A stretch of 64,000 nucleotides of DNA from Centroberyx gerrardi. Taxonomy: Eukaryota > Chordata > Actinopteri > Beryciformes > Berycidae. Positions 51,601 to 64,000 of this stretch are shown here, in pieces (the first letter of the stretch is position 1; the number at the start of each line of letters is the position of its first letter). The stretch spans positions 14,168,190 to 14,232,189 of the forward strand of contig NC_135999.1 in NCBI RefSeq assembly GCF_048128805.1. Reading direction: 5' to 3'. The notes beneath the pieces are model-generated. The model saw only the letters and a list, made by a program, of their open reading frames with translations. It had not been told where the DNA came from and made no database searches. The position numbers and the translations under genes are program-made.

Positions 51601-54600
51601 AAAGGACAAAGCTTTAGGCTACTACACATTAACTGACCTGTCCAGAAGAAATGAAGCCATGCTTACATGTTTGTATCTGTAACTGCATTTTTAAATCCTT
51701 CCATTGTTGAAAAGCATTACGTAAAATGCATCGCATCCTGCGAGACACTACTATTTCCCGCCAGTATACTACCCCGTACATCGCCACTCAGAATTGGCTT
51801 TTCCAGAGTATCTCATGTTGCGTTAATGGTTTTGTTGGAGCTTGGAAAGGCCAACTCCAACGCTAATAGCAATTAAAAGTGAATGTTTTACCACCATAAA
51901 GTCATCATATATAGCTTTAAGCTGTGTGGCAGTAATTAAGGAATGAGACAGTGTTGTTTAAAAGAGACAACTAGGCCTACAATACTGTGTTCTGTTTTTG
52001 TTTTTTTCCTGAAGCCCAATGTCATATCAACCATTGTGGTGTCTTACTCAGTTAGGCCCCCCAACAACTGCCGTCATCATTGCGCCGTATTCATGACGTT
52101 GTACAATATAGATGACCTTACCTATATAGTATAGGCCTTTTTATTTACGAAATGTGTGTGACAAATTTTCCTTTGTGGAACAATAAAACTGAACTGAACA
52201 TCGTTTTGCACTTGACAGGGTTCCTAGTCTTTTTGTGACAGGCCTCTTGCTGATGAATGACCAAGCTTGCACCACTTTCACTTTGATCTGTGGTGCTCCA
52301 CAGTAACCAGTCCTGTGATTCAATAGCCTCCCCATTGTGTTATCCTTGTTTTCCTTCCCAGCTCTACTGAATAGGGGCACCAGTGTTTATGTCACACAGC
52401 TAGGCATTTATTTTTCATGTTTTTCCTGTGGAAAAACTTGGCCCGTATTATGAGATTAATGTAAGGTGGGGTCTGTATGACTCACTCTGAAGCCAATAGA
52501 CAGGGGTCTGGTCTCTGGTTTCTGCACAGAAACTAGCCAAGTTTGACAGCTCCCAGGTTTGCTCCGAAATGCCTTGCTTTAAAAGGCAAAAACTAGGCGA
52601 AGCCTTTGCCTTGGACTCTTATGCCCTAGTGCATGGTATTTCTTTCTTGTGATAGTTTTTTTCCTGTTGGACAGCAGCTATCATTTAAATCTGTAAATGC
52701 AGACCTCTCATCTGGCACATTTGTTTATTGCTCCAGTGATCGTATCCAGTTGATGTATGCTGTTGTTATTGTATTGACGCTGTACAGTGACACAAACTGT
52801 TGCTATTTTTTCTTCTCTGAATTTGCCTGTTGTCAAATAATGCTGGGGCTTCATGTATCAGGATAATTTAACCATGTAATGAAGTCCTTACAGCAGGGCC
52901 TAGTATCTTTCCATATTAACTGCCCACCCTGCAGTGAATGAAATAAGCATGCAGTTTACAGTACCGTCTCTGTAACTAGAGTGGGAATGGGTGGGATTCT
53001 TCAGACCGTTTGTGCACCACACTAACACATGGGTCAAATAAAGAGAATGCAAATCTACCCACTGACATCACTGTTCTTGGTATGTGCACTATTATTGTTC
53101 ACAATGACCTGGACCCTTGATCCCTTAATTTCTGAGAGAAAACGTATCCTTGAAATTCAGATCAAGTCCAGCTGAAAAGGATAGCATGGTAGGCTTAAAG
53201 GCCTATTTCACTGCTGTGAATATGATGATTTATTAAAACTAGGTCACCCATGTAGTAGAAATGTGCAATTATTTTTGAACTTGGAGCCCTATGACCAGAG
53301 AAAACTGAGAAAACAGCTGTAGATTCCCCATATCGCTCTTAAGGGGGAATCCTACAACAACCAGAATGCATTGCGCGCGTCACTGACTCTGACAGTGTGT
53401 TCACGGCCAGTGTAGCACCAAAGACAAAGTTAGCAGAGACAAGCATTATATCTCTGCAGCATTATATCTCTTTACTGAGGCTTATTTTCATTTACAAAAC
53501 GTTTTTCCTCATCGAGTCTGGATAAATCGCACCCGTTTTCAAAGGATCATAAAACAAACCAGCGCGCAGAGAAACTTAGCAGCTTAGCTTAGTTGCGGCT
53601 GAAACGTCGCTCCGGTCCGGTGGTCGCTTCCTCTTCCAGACTCTGTTGTGTCTGATTCAACAGCGTGATATTCGGCCTCGTATCATGAAACTAGTTTTCT
53701 TCCAAATATACTGATATTTTAAAGTATTTAGTAGTATGATATTTTAGTGTCTGCTTTTCCCTATCGCTAGCGTAGCATGGGACGGGAGTGTTTTGGGAGA
53801 CCCACATTTTACCGTCTTTGAAGGCACCACTATAGAAAATGCGGAAACGTAGTTTGTAGTCTAAGGCCGATCTCCAAAGTCTGCCGGATGACGCGTTTTG
53901 CATCACCCGGCGGACTTTTGCCGGCAAATGAGCGGAGAGCTCTGGGTGCAGGCAACATGGAGGGAAGTTAAACATTGTTCATTTGCATATACTACCCATA
54001 TTCCATATTGATACAATGCTGGTTGAAAATCGGCGAAGTTTCCCTTTAAATGAAAATAGGTTCCAGAAAAAAAGACAAGCAGTGGTAAAATACACAAGGT
54101 CCAAATTCTCTTTCAAATTTATCTATCTGTGCACCTAATGAAGGGGCTTTAGCATATTTCTTCCAAAACAGAGTATGGGCTAGAAAGTGAGTTTTGAAAG
54201 CCAGAATTCTCAGCACCTGGCCAAGTAATCATTGAGTCATTGGCATTACCCCCTCAAATATATTATGACATTTCATTTTGTGCTATGGGACAATAAAAAT
54301 CTTACTTACTGCACCTTTTAAGAATGCCTGAATGGTACTGATTTTCATACCAGTGTCATATTGTCCTAATGTCATCAGCTCTACAGTATCGTACACTAAA
54401 GTGACATTGGATAGTGCCCTGATCCAACTTCAGACATAATATAGTGTGTTGAGGTTTTCTCAAGGTTCAGAGGAATGTTGTCAAAACATGATTTTACTCT
54501 GACAGACATGTGGTGGAGCAGCTGTTGAATTTTCCACTCTATATCCATTAATGTTTTGGAATAATATGAGTCCTGTAGTTGACCAACCAGGCTAATAGAT

Positions 54601-57600
54601 GGTGAGAATTGTCTAATTTAGGCTAGGTTATGCTATGTGATGTAGTGTCTCTTTGATACATTTATGGACAGTCAGCTACACTGAACACCATTACACATTA
54701 CAAAACTTCACCTCTAATCTTGAGATAATAATAACAAATAATAATTTGTTTAAATAGTAGCATTCTCAAAACAAGGTTACAAAGTGCTTTACAGAGACAA
54801 AAAAGTAAAACAAGAAAAGCCAATTAACAAAGGCAATAAAAGTTTAAACGATTAGAACAAAGCAGAATTAAAGCAGAGCCAAAAGGGAAAGAAAAGATGT
54901 AAGAGCAATAAAAAACCCAACAGGAGAGTGAAATAAAACAAATATAAAAATACTTTTCTGTAAAAGAAGGTTTTAAGCAGCAATTTCAAAGATGACACAG
55001 ATTTAGCTAGCCTGAGTTCCTCAGGCAGGCTGTTCTAAAACATAGGGGACAGGTTGAGGGGCAATGCTATGCTATTTAGGCTAGCATTGCAATGAAAGTG
55101 GATGTTATACTTGCAAAATGATGAAAAGGGGTCTAGGATCGAACCTTGGGGAACACCACAATTGAGTACAGGGGCAGGGCAGGCATTGCCAATCACAACA
55201 GAACATTGTCTATCAGAAAGATATCTATCTACTAATTCCAGGAATCTCTGTCTGTGAGTGTGTGAGTGTGCGTGTGTGTGTCCTTCGCATATCTCGAGAA
55301 CCGTTCGTCCGATCTACTTCACACTTGGAGGGTGTATTGCTGGGGACCCAAGGACGTGCAATGTCGGATTTGGTGCAATTTGGACACGCCCCGCTCAGTT
55401 AAACTGCCCGAGAGAGAAGAACGAGCACACACAGGAGAAAGTAAAACGGAGGCAGTAAAACTAGCCAATAGGAGCGCAGACACGTTTGATTGGCAGCAGA
55501 ATCAACCAATGGAAGGCCGTAAACTGCTTCTACGGTTCAAGCGCAGTTTAGTCTCACTGGTGAAGAACCGTTCATCCGATCTACTTCACACTTGGCGGGT
55601 GTATTGCTGGGGACCCAAGGACGTACAGTGTCGAATTTGGTGCAATTTGGACACGCGACACGTTCAATATTAATAAACTTTGAACAAACAAGCGAACAGC
55701 ACTCTGTGCAGCAGCAGGGCGAACGGGCACTGCACTAGTTTAAAGAAATGGAGAGCAGTATCGGTGAGCCTGGCCCAGTTCTCCAAATGATTGGGTCAGA
55801 ATTCTGTGATCAGAAGTGCCAAAAGAAGTGCTAAGGTCTAACAGAGTTAGGACCAGTCACCTCTGTTAGCAGTGATGACAGGGTCATTAGTCACCCTGAG
55901 TAGAGCAGTCTCAGTACTGTGGTGAGCTCTAAAACCCGATTGATTGTTGTTGGAGTTTATGAATGACAGTAGCTGTTATGAAATAGGCCTAATCATTTTT
56001 AGGACCTTGGACAAGAAGGGAAGTTTGGAAATAGGTTTTTAATTTTTGAGATCAAGGGGACTGAGTTTTGGTTTCTTTAGGAGAGGCTAGACCATGGCAT
56101 GTTTAAAGAAGATGGGAACAGAACCAGAAGACAGTGAACTATTTATCATGAGCAAAATATGTGGGCCAACTCTACCGAGGACCTCTTTGAGGAATTTAGC
56201 GGGAATAATGTGCAAGCGGAAAGATGAGGATTTCATACGATTAATGGTATCTGTGTATGATTATGGTATCAGTGGCCTATTATAATATGGCAAATCTGTT
56301 TCCATGCTGACAAAGAGCTGGTAAAATGATATCCTTAATTACGGCATTGTACAGGAGCAAAAAATAATCACTATACAATGATAATCCAAGCTCAGGGCAT
56401 GATTTTTTCCTCTGCCATAAAGGAAATGGGAGGGAGTTTTCCTAGTTGGAACGGTGGGAGGGTGCATCATGTTGATGATTGCTAGCCAAATGCTCAAGGA
56501 TAGCATCTGATTGCACACTATTGGAAGAGGGGGCAATAAAAACAAATGAGCAGTGATGAAATATGACGCGGCCACTACTGAAAGGCGCCCAACCCAGTAA
56601 AGCTGTGATCTGAGAACAAATGTTGTGGGCTCATTGGAATGCTCTCTGGCAGGACTTGACTGTCTTAATCAGTCTGGAAGGGATTACCTTAGGTAATGCC
56701 TCCCCGTTGAAATCTGGAAGAGGTATGAAGTGCCAGATCCAGTGGGGAGTATACTCCGTATGTCTTGTCTCCTTCTTGCTTACTCATCTTATGAAATTAT
56801 TGAACATGCCAATATGGGATTGTTTGGACTGCCTTTGTCTTCAGTCCTTTCACTCTCTGCAAATGAAGTAAAATCAACTAGACCGGAGTCACCTTTCATG
56901 GACTTTTGAGATGCACACCATGGTCTGGATGCTAGCTCTCTGTGTGGTTTAGACTCCTCCTAGAATTACAGTCAATTCAAAGTAAATTGCTATGTTCAGC
57001 ATACAAATGTTTGCTCCCAAAATAATGACCTAACAGGCTTATATTTGCCATACCTCTATTTCAACAATACTGCCCGTAACCCATACTTAACTACTCCCAC
57101 GTAGCACTTCACGAGGCCATGTTGACGTCCCTTGGAAGTCATCTCTGTGTGACACAAACACTTTTGGGGCAAAAAGCCAAAAACCTTGAATGTATTAGTA
57201 AAATACCCTCCAAAATGATTTGAGGAGGTTGAAGTCAGTTGGACCTCTGCTTATGAGATGAGTTATCCACTGTCACCTATTGTCTAATTAAGTCATCCAG
57301 TAGCTCACATCAGATTACAGTCTGACAATAATAATGCATCCCATAATACGCCCCTCTTGCATTCCTTCTGACCTCACCAAAATGTTGTCTTTAAAGCACT
57401 ATCCAAGCCAGCGGATTTGAAGTGTCTACTGCTATCTATGGAGTGTATCAGAAGGCCCAAATGTAGATCTTGTCAAGTCTTGATTAATGATCTGATTGGG
57501 TCCGTGCAATATCTTGCAGAAGTTATGAACCAAGAAACCATTATGAGCCACAAACAAGTCATTATTTGAAGCCTTGCTGTCATTAGAGTAGCTCAGAACT

Positions 57601-60600
57601 TGACTTGTTACATTCTTAATGGATGTTAACTATTGAAGCTTCCCCAGTGTGGACAGGTGTCAGACCCAGGCTGTAACTGATACCTGATTTCACTGTGCAT
57701 TTCTCTTGCTGTTTGGACATTTAATTTCTTAAGGACAACAATTACCTCACCCCTAAGGAAAGAAAGAATATGTTTCCTGCAAGTGCTATTTAAAGGCTTG
57801 CTCAAAGAACAAACCGTTGTAAATACTGTAATACGCAAGCTGTCTTGGTGTCCGGTGTGCATCCCCTAGCTTCCTGTAGTTCCATGACCTACACAAATTG
57901 ACCACAGGACTACAGGTGTTTAGGGCTTTTGGTGGCACAGATTTTAGATCGATTTGAAGAGCCACCAGCAATGGATTTAACTTTACTGTTTTGAAATCAG
58001 TCATTGAGGCAGAAGCTATGCCCTTTTGTGCAAGGCTCAGGCAGGCATTGTCCAACACCACTCACATGTTCGAGCTTTGGGCCCTAGTATAGGTTTAATC
58101 CATGGCATGCGTACACAACAGCTCCGAGAATTTCAAAAGCTTTTTTGGGTGAGATGTTGTTGTAAACGGCAAAATAGCCACGGAAAGAAATGCACAATAA
58201 ATGACTGACTTTTTAGGGTAACCAATATGGATCATCGAAAATGTTGGTGTACATTTACAGGGGTCTAGGTTATTGTTTAGATTCTGAATACCATTAGTAT
58301 AACACTGTCAAACTAGCTTATCACTTTGGCAAGCTAATTGGTGGGTTTGTGGCAGTTATAAATACTTGTTAGCTTGTATACACTCTGAGAGCTCTATTCA
58401 ATAGTTTTACACAGTTGATTGTTCCCTATAGAGTCCCGGCCAGCTGCCAAAGCTAATGACACTCCTCAGGATACTGCTCATAGCTTCAGTCTTAAAATAC
58501 TCACACTACATTCTGTCACACTTCTCTTGGGGACTGACATGGGGCAGAGATTCCCACCTCAGGGAATCTCAACACTGTTTCGAAATAGATGGGGCTTGCT
58601 GTATTTACTGATGTGCACAGGGTCTTTCCTCTGTCAACAGTAACTGCAATACATCCAAATTTACATCCAAATAGCCAAGCCTACTTGGCCTTCAAGTCAC
58701 AGGATTAAATGGATGATGTTAACTGATTTCTTGTAGTAGGCTTTCTTACAGGCTTAGACCTATTTTCTTTTGAAATAGGCCAAGTCTAATAATATCAACT
58801 TATACCACTTTGAGGGACTTTTTGCAGGATAGCTCTTTTAGTTAATTATGTTGCTTAGGCTGTCCTTTTGAGTAATACGGTAGCTGTGCTGTTTTTGGGG
58901 CATACTATCATTTGGTGTTTTTGCAGTGCTGTCCATGCCATTGGGAGTGTCATATTCCCTTTCTCTTTCATTGTGTTGGCTTCGATTTCAAGTCTACTCA
59001 CTTTTTTGTCCTTGGATAACCAGTGGCACCTGCCAACACGGTAGACCAGTGTTCTTTGTGCAACAGGATGTAGCAGACTGCAGGCATAACCAACAGGATG
59101 TTTGCGGTTAACTACTCAGTGTGTGTATTATACCTGCATGGCATTAGAGATGAATGAGAAAGTTTTCAAGACTGCTAATGGTGTGTCATTTTTTAGCAAA
59201 TGGGTCCTCAGATCAGTGGTTTTATAATTAAGATGACACTTTGGCCTAGCTTTCTATTCAGCAAGACGTCAGTAGATCCAGTAGATCTCTTTAACATATC
59301 ACCATAGAGTATACAAGCATAGTAGGCATTCTGCATCCTATTAAATGCACTGCTTTTTAAGATTTGTATCATACAAATCTTCTTTCAGAGCTTGGGATGG
59401 CGCAGCGAAAATTTGCCCAGTGCCTGGGAGAGTTTCAGTTTGAATACATTGGAGATGCAAAGACAGACGATGAGAGATGTATTGGTAAGTGCGGCTTTGC
59501 CTCCTCATATGATGATAACCAACCACTAGTTTCGTTCCTATCAATGCAGCCACATACTGTAAATGTTTGTTTAGGGTTTTTTATCCACCACCAAATTAAG
59601 AACTTGTAATTTTCCCAAATTTTGGTTTCTACCCGTAACTGGGACAACTGATAATCATAATGTCTCTGGTGTGTGTGTGTGTCTGTGTGTGTTTGTGTGT
59701 GTGTGTAACTGGTGTAAATGTGTAAATGAATGCATATTACTGTGTTTGGATGTATGTTTTTTTCTTTTTTTTTCAGATGAGTCTTTGCAAGAGTTTTCCT
59801 CATTCCTTAAGAACCTGGAAGACCAAAGAGAGCTAATGGTGAGCACAACCAGTCGGGACCTGCTTCAAAGCTGGGGGAAATACCTGTCTGTGTGTGTGTG
59901 TGTGTGTGTCCATGTGTGAAAGTGTGTGTTAATGTGCAGACAGTCATGTGGTGATATGTGCTTGAATTGCTTAATTGTGTGTATACTTGCTCTATTTGTA
60001 TGTGTTTCCACCAGCCTGCACCTAGTCTTGTCCATATACAGTCCATATACATCTGTTAATGTCTGACTGACTCTGACATACACCAGAGATCCCAACAAGC
60101 GCAAATAATATGTATGTCAGTTTCTCCAACTTTTAGCCACAGCGACCAGTAGGCAGAGCAAACAGGTTCCCTAGTGGGTGGATAAGTAATGATTGTGTTG
60201 TAACAGCACTTCCCCTATGCCTCTTATGCATGTCTAAGGGTCGCTGTCACAGCACCTGCCTGGGCGTGGTTGGGGAGGGGACAGGATTGCAGATCCACAT
60301 CATTACACCCAAGCCTTAAATACCAGGACAAATCACATAGGCTACTACAGGCAACAAGGTCAACAACAATAAAGCCCATTACGACATGCCACCATAAAAC
60401 CAAGCTACTACTTCAGGCCCAGTTGTTAAAGTTGGTCATTTATAAACCACAGTAATTATGCATCCAATATGAAGGAAGTTGAGAGAGTCTTAAAGAGTGC
60501 CTGTTTTGGATAGTGACAGTATATGGTAGACTAAAGTTACCCTCCAGCTGAGTTCATGTTCAGTCATTTTGTGCTGAAAGGATAGCCACTCTATTTCACT

Positions 60601-63600
60601 TAAGAACTTCCTTAAAGCAAGTTTTGTGTAGATCATATCCTGTGATCTCTTTGTGAACTCTACAGAGATTATGTAATACATATGCTTGTCAAAACTCCAC
60701 ACGCTTATTCCTGCAAATGATTTGTTTTTTTAGTTAACTTAAGCAGTAGGCTAGATGACCAATGATAGTTTGTGAACACCATTCCAAAAGACACATCTAA
60801 AAGATTCCCCTTTTTGGAAAGGAATGCACAATACGCATGGTCTGTGCTTTTTTGCTATAGACAGCCCCTTGCAGTATCATTGCCATGTAATGTCTGTCCC
60901 CAGGGTTTGTGGTTAGGGAGTGGGCCCATCATCAGTAGCTGACTGAGTTGTTTTGTGCTGGGGCTTGGGCCAGGCTTAGACCGTAATGGTAAATATGCTG
61001 CTCAACACAGCACTGCTCAGCATAGTAGGATGACATCACAGTGCAAGTAAGGAGAGGTGGGATGGGCAGGCAGGCACTGACATGTCCTGTAGCCAGCATA
61101 GCAAAAGCACTGGAGGAAAAATACTTTGACTCTATCAATCCATTATAGGAGGAAAAGGATACTTTGATTGTAATAGTTATGTAATTTCTCTTTGCACATA
61201 CAGTATATAAAGGCCAGTCTGGGAGCAGTACAGCATGAACCCAAAGGCAGCAATCCCTAGACCTATGAGCACTGAGGAAGACTACAATTGAGCTACTGTA
61301 CATAAAATAGATGGATTGAGTGGAGATTATGAAGATGGTGTGCTGTTATAGACAGCTCATCTCCAGCTGTCTGTACAACCATAATTGTAATTATGTTTAT
61401 CTGAAGTGTTGTGAATAATAGCCAAGCATTACATATTAAATGTATACAGCTGACATGCTGGAATCAAGAAAATACTTCATACTGGAATATGTTGTTGAAA
61501 CATATGAAATATTAATAAATGTGTTTACCATTGAGTTTAGCAACAATGAAGGAATTGTAATGACTTATTTCTCTATCTCTGCCTAGATGAGAAACATCAC
61601 AGAAACCTTAATGAAACCGCTGGAGAAGTTCAGGAAAGAGCAACTGGGCATAGCAAGGGTACAGTATAACATTTCATTGCTACTTCATACTATTTGTCAT
61701 TAATACCAATATAATACTATCCGTTTTGCCGCTCTTAAATGCCCTGTGTATAAGCTGTTGATGTACCCTAATGATTGTTAGAAATACCTTATTCAGCATG
61801 TACCTGACAATATCCTATGCACTAGACTACACATAGCTCTGATTCCTTTGTCAGCAAGACTAATCTTGTGTTTTGTTCCCTTTATCTTCTTCCACTCTGC
61901 ACCTTCTTAAGGCGGAAAGAAAGAAGTATGAGAAGGAAACAGAGAAGTACTACAGCTCTTTGGAAAAGCTTTTGAATATGTCAGCAAAGAAGAAAGAGCC
62001 ACAGCTACAGGAGGTACTTCTCCTTAACTGAACCGTCTGAGAGATTATATGGAAAATGGAGAATAGCAACTCACTTTGACAGCAAAATGGATGGGAAGGG
62101 ATATTTGTTTAGTTTGAGAATCCCCTGTTTTGGCTTTTGTCTTTGGTGCCATGGGGATGAGACTGTAGAGCTGTAGTGCCTTTTGGACTGTGTGAGTTTC
62201 CACTGGCCTGCCTTGCAGTAACAGCTTTCCTGGCTTGTTTGGAAAGGAAATGTATGCTCACTTTTACTGTACTACCAAGGTCAACCCCAGTGGCTGTAGT
62301 TTGTGGAACAATCCATGCTACAGTATCCTGAGTTGAAGTTGATTTTGAATTGCAGAGGATAAGGCAACCTCTCACTGAACAATGTTTCTGTGTCCTATAC
62401 TTTGCCGTTCTGTGTAGCCATGTAAGGTCTAGCCATATGTTGTATACACCAAGCAGAGATGGCACTTTAAACTGTTGACATTTTTACCACAAGCTGTTCT
62501 GCTCTCCCTGACTCTTGTGACATGAGGGTCTGTGTTACCAACACAGATTGCTATCAGAACTGAATAAATATACCCAGTGATTCATTCACAGCCACAAGAG
62601 TCATGAACTCCATCAGCCCCCTCACAACACTGCATCAATTGTAACGAATCAACACACTGAACAGTAGCATATTTTATGGGTATTACTATGTAAACTTTTA
62701 TCTAATTTGTTTAAGTCTGAAACAATTAATTAATCACTAGTTGACATTTAATGGCCCAGGATATCAGCCAGTAATCCTAGCAAGCAAGCAACTCATCAGT
62801 CAGATGAGCACTAAGCAAAAATAAATATTCCTTCTCCAGGCATATTATGCCTTCGCTAGAAATGCCTTCTCTAGCTTCCCGTTTTGCACTGTATTGCAAA
62901 GGCCAGAATATTCCTTCTTTGCTGCCACACATCTGTCTATGACTATAATCATCATGCAGTGTGTGTCCTCTCCCTCAGGCAGACATCCAGGTAGAGACCA
63001 TGAGGCAGCACTTTCAGGAGGAGTCTCTCGACTATGTGTGCAAACTGCAGGAGATCCAAGAGAGGAAAAAGTTTGAGTGTGTGGAACCGGTGAGTGCAAC
63101 TGTGACTGACCTAAATGGAATGTCACCACTGACATGGCACGTCTTTTACATTAATAAAAGCATGGGGCAATATAGTATGGGGCTAAGTTTCTGAATTACT
63201 AAACAATTCACATCATAGCCTGCCAGAGTGTAATCAGGTCATTGTGATTCAGTGAGAGTTTCTCTTTCAGTTGCTGACCCTTGCTTTCTGTGCTGCTCAA
63301 CAGATTAGCGTATATTTATTTCTTCCTGTCTTTTGATTTTCTTTAGATGCTGGCCTTCTTTCAGACGGTCTTCACCTTTTATCACCAGGGCTTTGAGCTG
63401 GCCAAGGACTTTGATCACTATAAGAGAGCACTGCAGATCAATATTCAAAATGTAAGGCATCAGAACTATCCATTCTTTTAAATATATATTTGTATTTATT
63501 TTCTTTATGCTGGAAAAGGACAATTCTCACCATAAAAACATATGTAACCTTGTTATACCCAAAACATAGAGGAAATCATTTAACCTATTGACCCACACTA

Positions 63601-63866
63601 TGGAGTTAGCGGAGTTTCCAAGGGAAGCTCAGAGGTTTTTGTTTGCGGTGGCCTCGCATCATGTTGGGCCTCCTACATGACCTCAGAGTGTCAGGAAGTG
63701 ACTTCCTGGAGTGTGTCTTTGCCCCTTCCCTCCCAGACAAGGAGTCGGTTCGAGGGCACGCGGTCAGAGGTGCATGAGCTGATGAAGAGGATCAGGGAGG
63801 CACCCCAAGAGTACAGACAGACCAGCCCTATCAGTAGCGAAGGATACCTCTACGTACAGGAGAAAC
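45691..63866 (+). CDS. arhgap10: Rho GTPase-activating protein 10, 5' part (8 coding exons, BAR domain), truncated by window end
   Basis: GRAF-family protein (GRAF2). The family has BAR, PH, RhoGAP and SH3 domains and works on membrane curvature and on down-regulating RhoA/Cdc42. Exons: 45691-45844, 59389-59484, 59777-59838, 61587-61658, 61912-62013, 62979-63089, 63347-63451, 63737-63866. All have GT-AG borders and phases close, giving 277 codons plus one base; the last seen donor is CGTAAG after QEKR. Visible: [16 protein letters not shown] start as in human MGLQPLEFSDCYLDSP, then BAR-domain blocks [56 protein letters not shown]-like block, [27 protein letters not shown]. The PH, RhoGAP and SH3 exons lie beyond 64000. 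Intron 1 is 13.5 kb and rich in transposons. Confidence 0.95.
46880..47711 (-). pseudogene. Dead Tc1/mariner transposase copy in arhgap10 intron 1
   Basis: Read on the minus strand this is a decayed Tc1-like transposase gene of a type common in fish. A recognisable block reads QNW-x5-WKNTA then a stop where the family has W, followed by SDK at the place of the catalytic SDE. The + strand end carries TAATAAAGTGGCCACTGAGT, the usual terminus of this element. Several frames are broken and the left end is not resolved, so it cannot be active. Confidence 0.75.
48672..48742. repeat. Short near-perfect hairpin in arhgap10 intron 1
   Basis: A 32-base arm starting TAAAATGGATTGAATAGTC pairs with a 35-base arm ending in its inverted complement. 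The loop is 4 bases (TTCT) and the only defects are a 3-base bulge and one mismatch. Confidence 0.8.
49000..53198. other. arhgap10 intron 1, middle part
   Basis: No exon or gene was recognised. A short GA run is at about 50780. The stretch around 52150-52200 (GACAAATTTTCCTTTGTGG then AATAAAAC) resembles the 3' tail of a retroelement but is too short to classify. Confidence 0.4.
53199..54054. mobile_element. Possible MITE or composite repeat bounded by TTAAAGG termini
   Basis: Locally GC-richer than the surrounding intron. The left end TTAAAGGCCTATTTC and the right end (inverted TTAAAGGGAAACTTC) share about 13 of 20 bases, including TTAAAGG. A second repeat-like end (inverted AAAAGGTGCAGTAAGTAAG) follows at about 54300-54322. 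No coding capacity. Family and limits are uncertain. Confidence 0.35.
54722..56330 (-). mobile_element. LINE (L2/CR1-like non-LTR) reverse-transcriptase remnant, antisense in arhgap10 intron 1
   Basis: On the minus strand the reverse-transcriptase blocks occur in the right order: [14 protein letters not shown] near 56000-56040, motif [17 protein letters not shown] near 55800-55853, and motif B GVPQGSIL near 55134-55157. A typical 3' tail follows, with TGTAAAGCACTTTGTAACC and a TTATTATT end at about 54722-54800. Stops and frameshifts interrupt it. The Helitron-like element at 55245-55738 splits the copy between motifs A and B. The 5' limit is a guess. Confidence 0.8.
55245..55738 (+). mobile_element. 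Helitron-like non-autonomous element, 494 bp, nested in the LINE
   Basis: Begins TCTCTGTCTGTG and ends GGGCACTGCACTAG, that is TC...CTAG (CTRR), inserted between a host A (55244) and a host T (55739) with no target duplication, as Helitrons do. A 6-base inverted pair GTGCAG/CTGCAC lies at the 3' end. Inside, a block of about 95 bases (starting GAACCGTTCGTCCGATCTAC) occurs twice in direct orientation, at about 55296-55390 and 55563-55656. No replicase or helicase frame. Confidence 0.6.
56331..59350. other. arhgap10 intron 1, right part
   Basis: No exon or gene was recognised between the LINE remnant and the exon at 59389. Short frames here lack splice sites and family resemblance. Confidence 0.5.
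59359..59381. repeat. arhgap10: Perfect hairpin at the arhgap10 exon 2 acceptor
   Basis: AAGATTTGTAT, one base, then ATACAAATCTT: an 11-base perfect inverted repeat ending 7 bases before the first base of the exon (59389). It covers the region where branch point and pyrimidine tract should lie. Confidence 0.85.
59669..59706. repeat. (TG)n microsatellite in arhgap10 intron 2
   Basis: TG run with C and T interruptions. Confidence 0.9.
59888..59909. repeat. (TG)n microsatellite in arhgap10 intron 3
   Basis: Short TG run about 50 bases after the exon ending at 59838. Confidence 0.85.
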
Positions 63867-64000
63867 GTAAGATCTTGTATGGTGTGGGTATATGAGTATG
63901 AGCAATCTGTTGAGCCTGAGTTTGGCAAATCTGTGCATCGGAATCCTATGGGCCTCTTACTGATGTGCCAGTATTTAGCTACAACATTACTTTGGCCTAG

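Overview
The window is vertebrate, almost certainly teleost fish, nuclear DNA. It carries four genes with vertebrate GT-AG exon structure in the order EDNRA(+), TMEM184C(+), PRMT9(-), ARHGAP10(+). As I recall it, this is the gene order of human 4q31.2. The fish assignment rests on the gene sequences, short introns, abundant (CA/TG)n repeats, and fish-typical mobile elements (Tc1/mariner MITEs, an 8-bp-duplication palindromic MITE, an L2/CR1-like LINE, a Helitron-like element, a tRNA-SINE). I cannot name the species, nor decide between the two teleost EDNRA paralogues.

Layout. 1-4365: upstream or 5' UTR-intron sequence of EDNRA with microsatellites. 4426-11886: EDNRA, seven coding exons, intact, 451 aa. 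11887-20723: 3' UTR and intergenic DNA with two clear MITEs (15309-15706 and 18812-19113). 20724-24414: TMEM184C, ten coding exons, intact, 445 aa. 24415-26582: shared 3' flank of two convergent genes. 26583-38510 (minus): PRMT9, twelve coding exons, intact, 864 aa, with a Tc1-like element in intron 8. 38511-45690: PRMT9/ARHGAP10 head-to-head spacer. It holds an intronless coiled-coil gene (41354-42440) broken by one nonsense codon and one 1-bp frameshift, a large inverted repeat, a 52-bp tandem array, and a MITE that ends a few bases before a TATA-like box. 45691-63866: the first eight coding exons of ARHGAP10 (BAR-domain part); the gene runs off the right edge. Its 13.5-kb first intron holds a dead Tc1 transposase and a LINE reverse-transcriptase remnant split by a Helitron-like insertion.

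The four genes are not a functional operon. They encode an endothelin GPCR, a seven-pass membrane protein, a type II arginine methyltransferase and a Rho-GAP, and they are linked by ancient synteny. All exon junctions given were checked for GT-AG sites and codon phase by reading, and all three complete genes sum to an open frame. I saw no CRISPR, rRNA or intact tRNA genes and no bacterial-type system. The least explained item is the E/K-rich coiled-coil locus at 41.3-42.6 kb.
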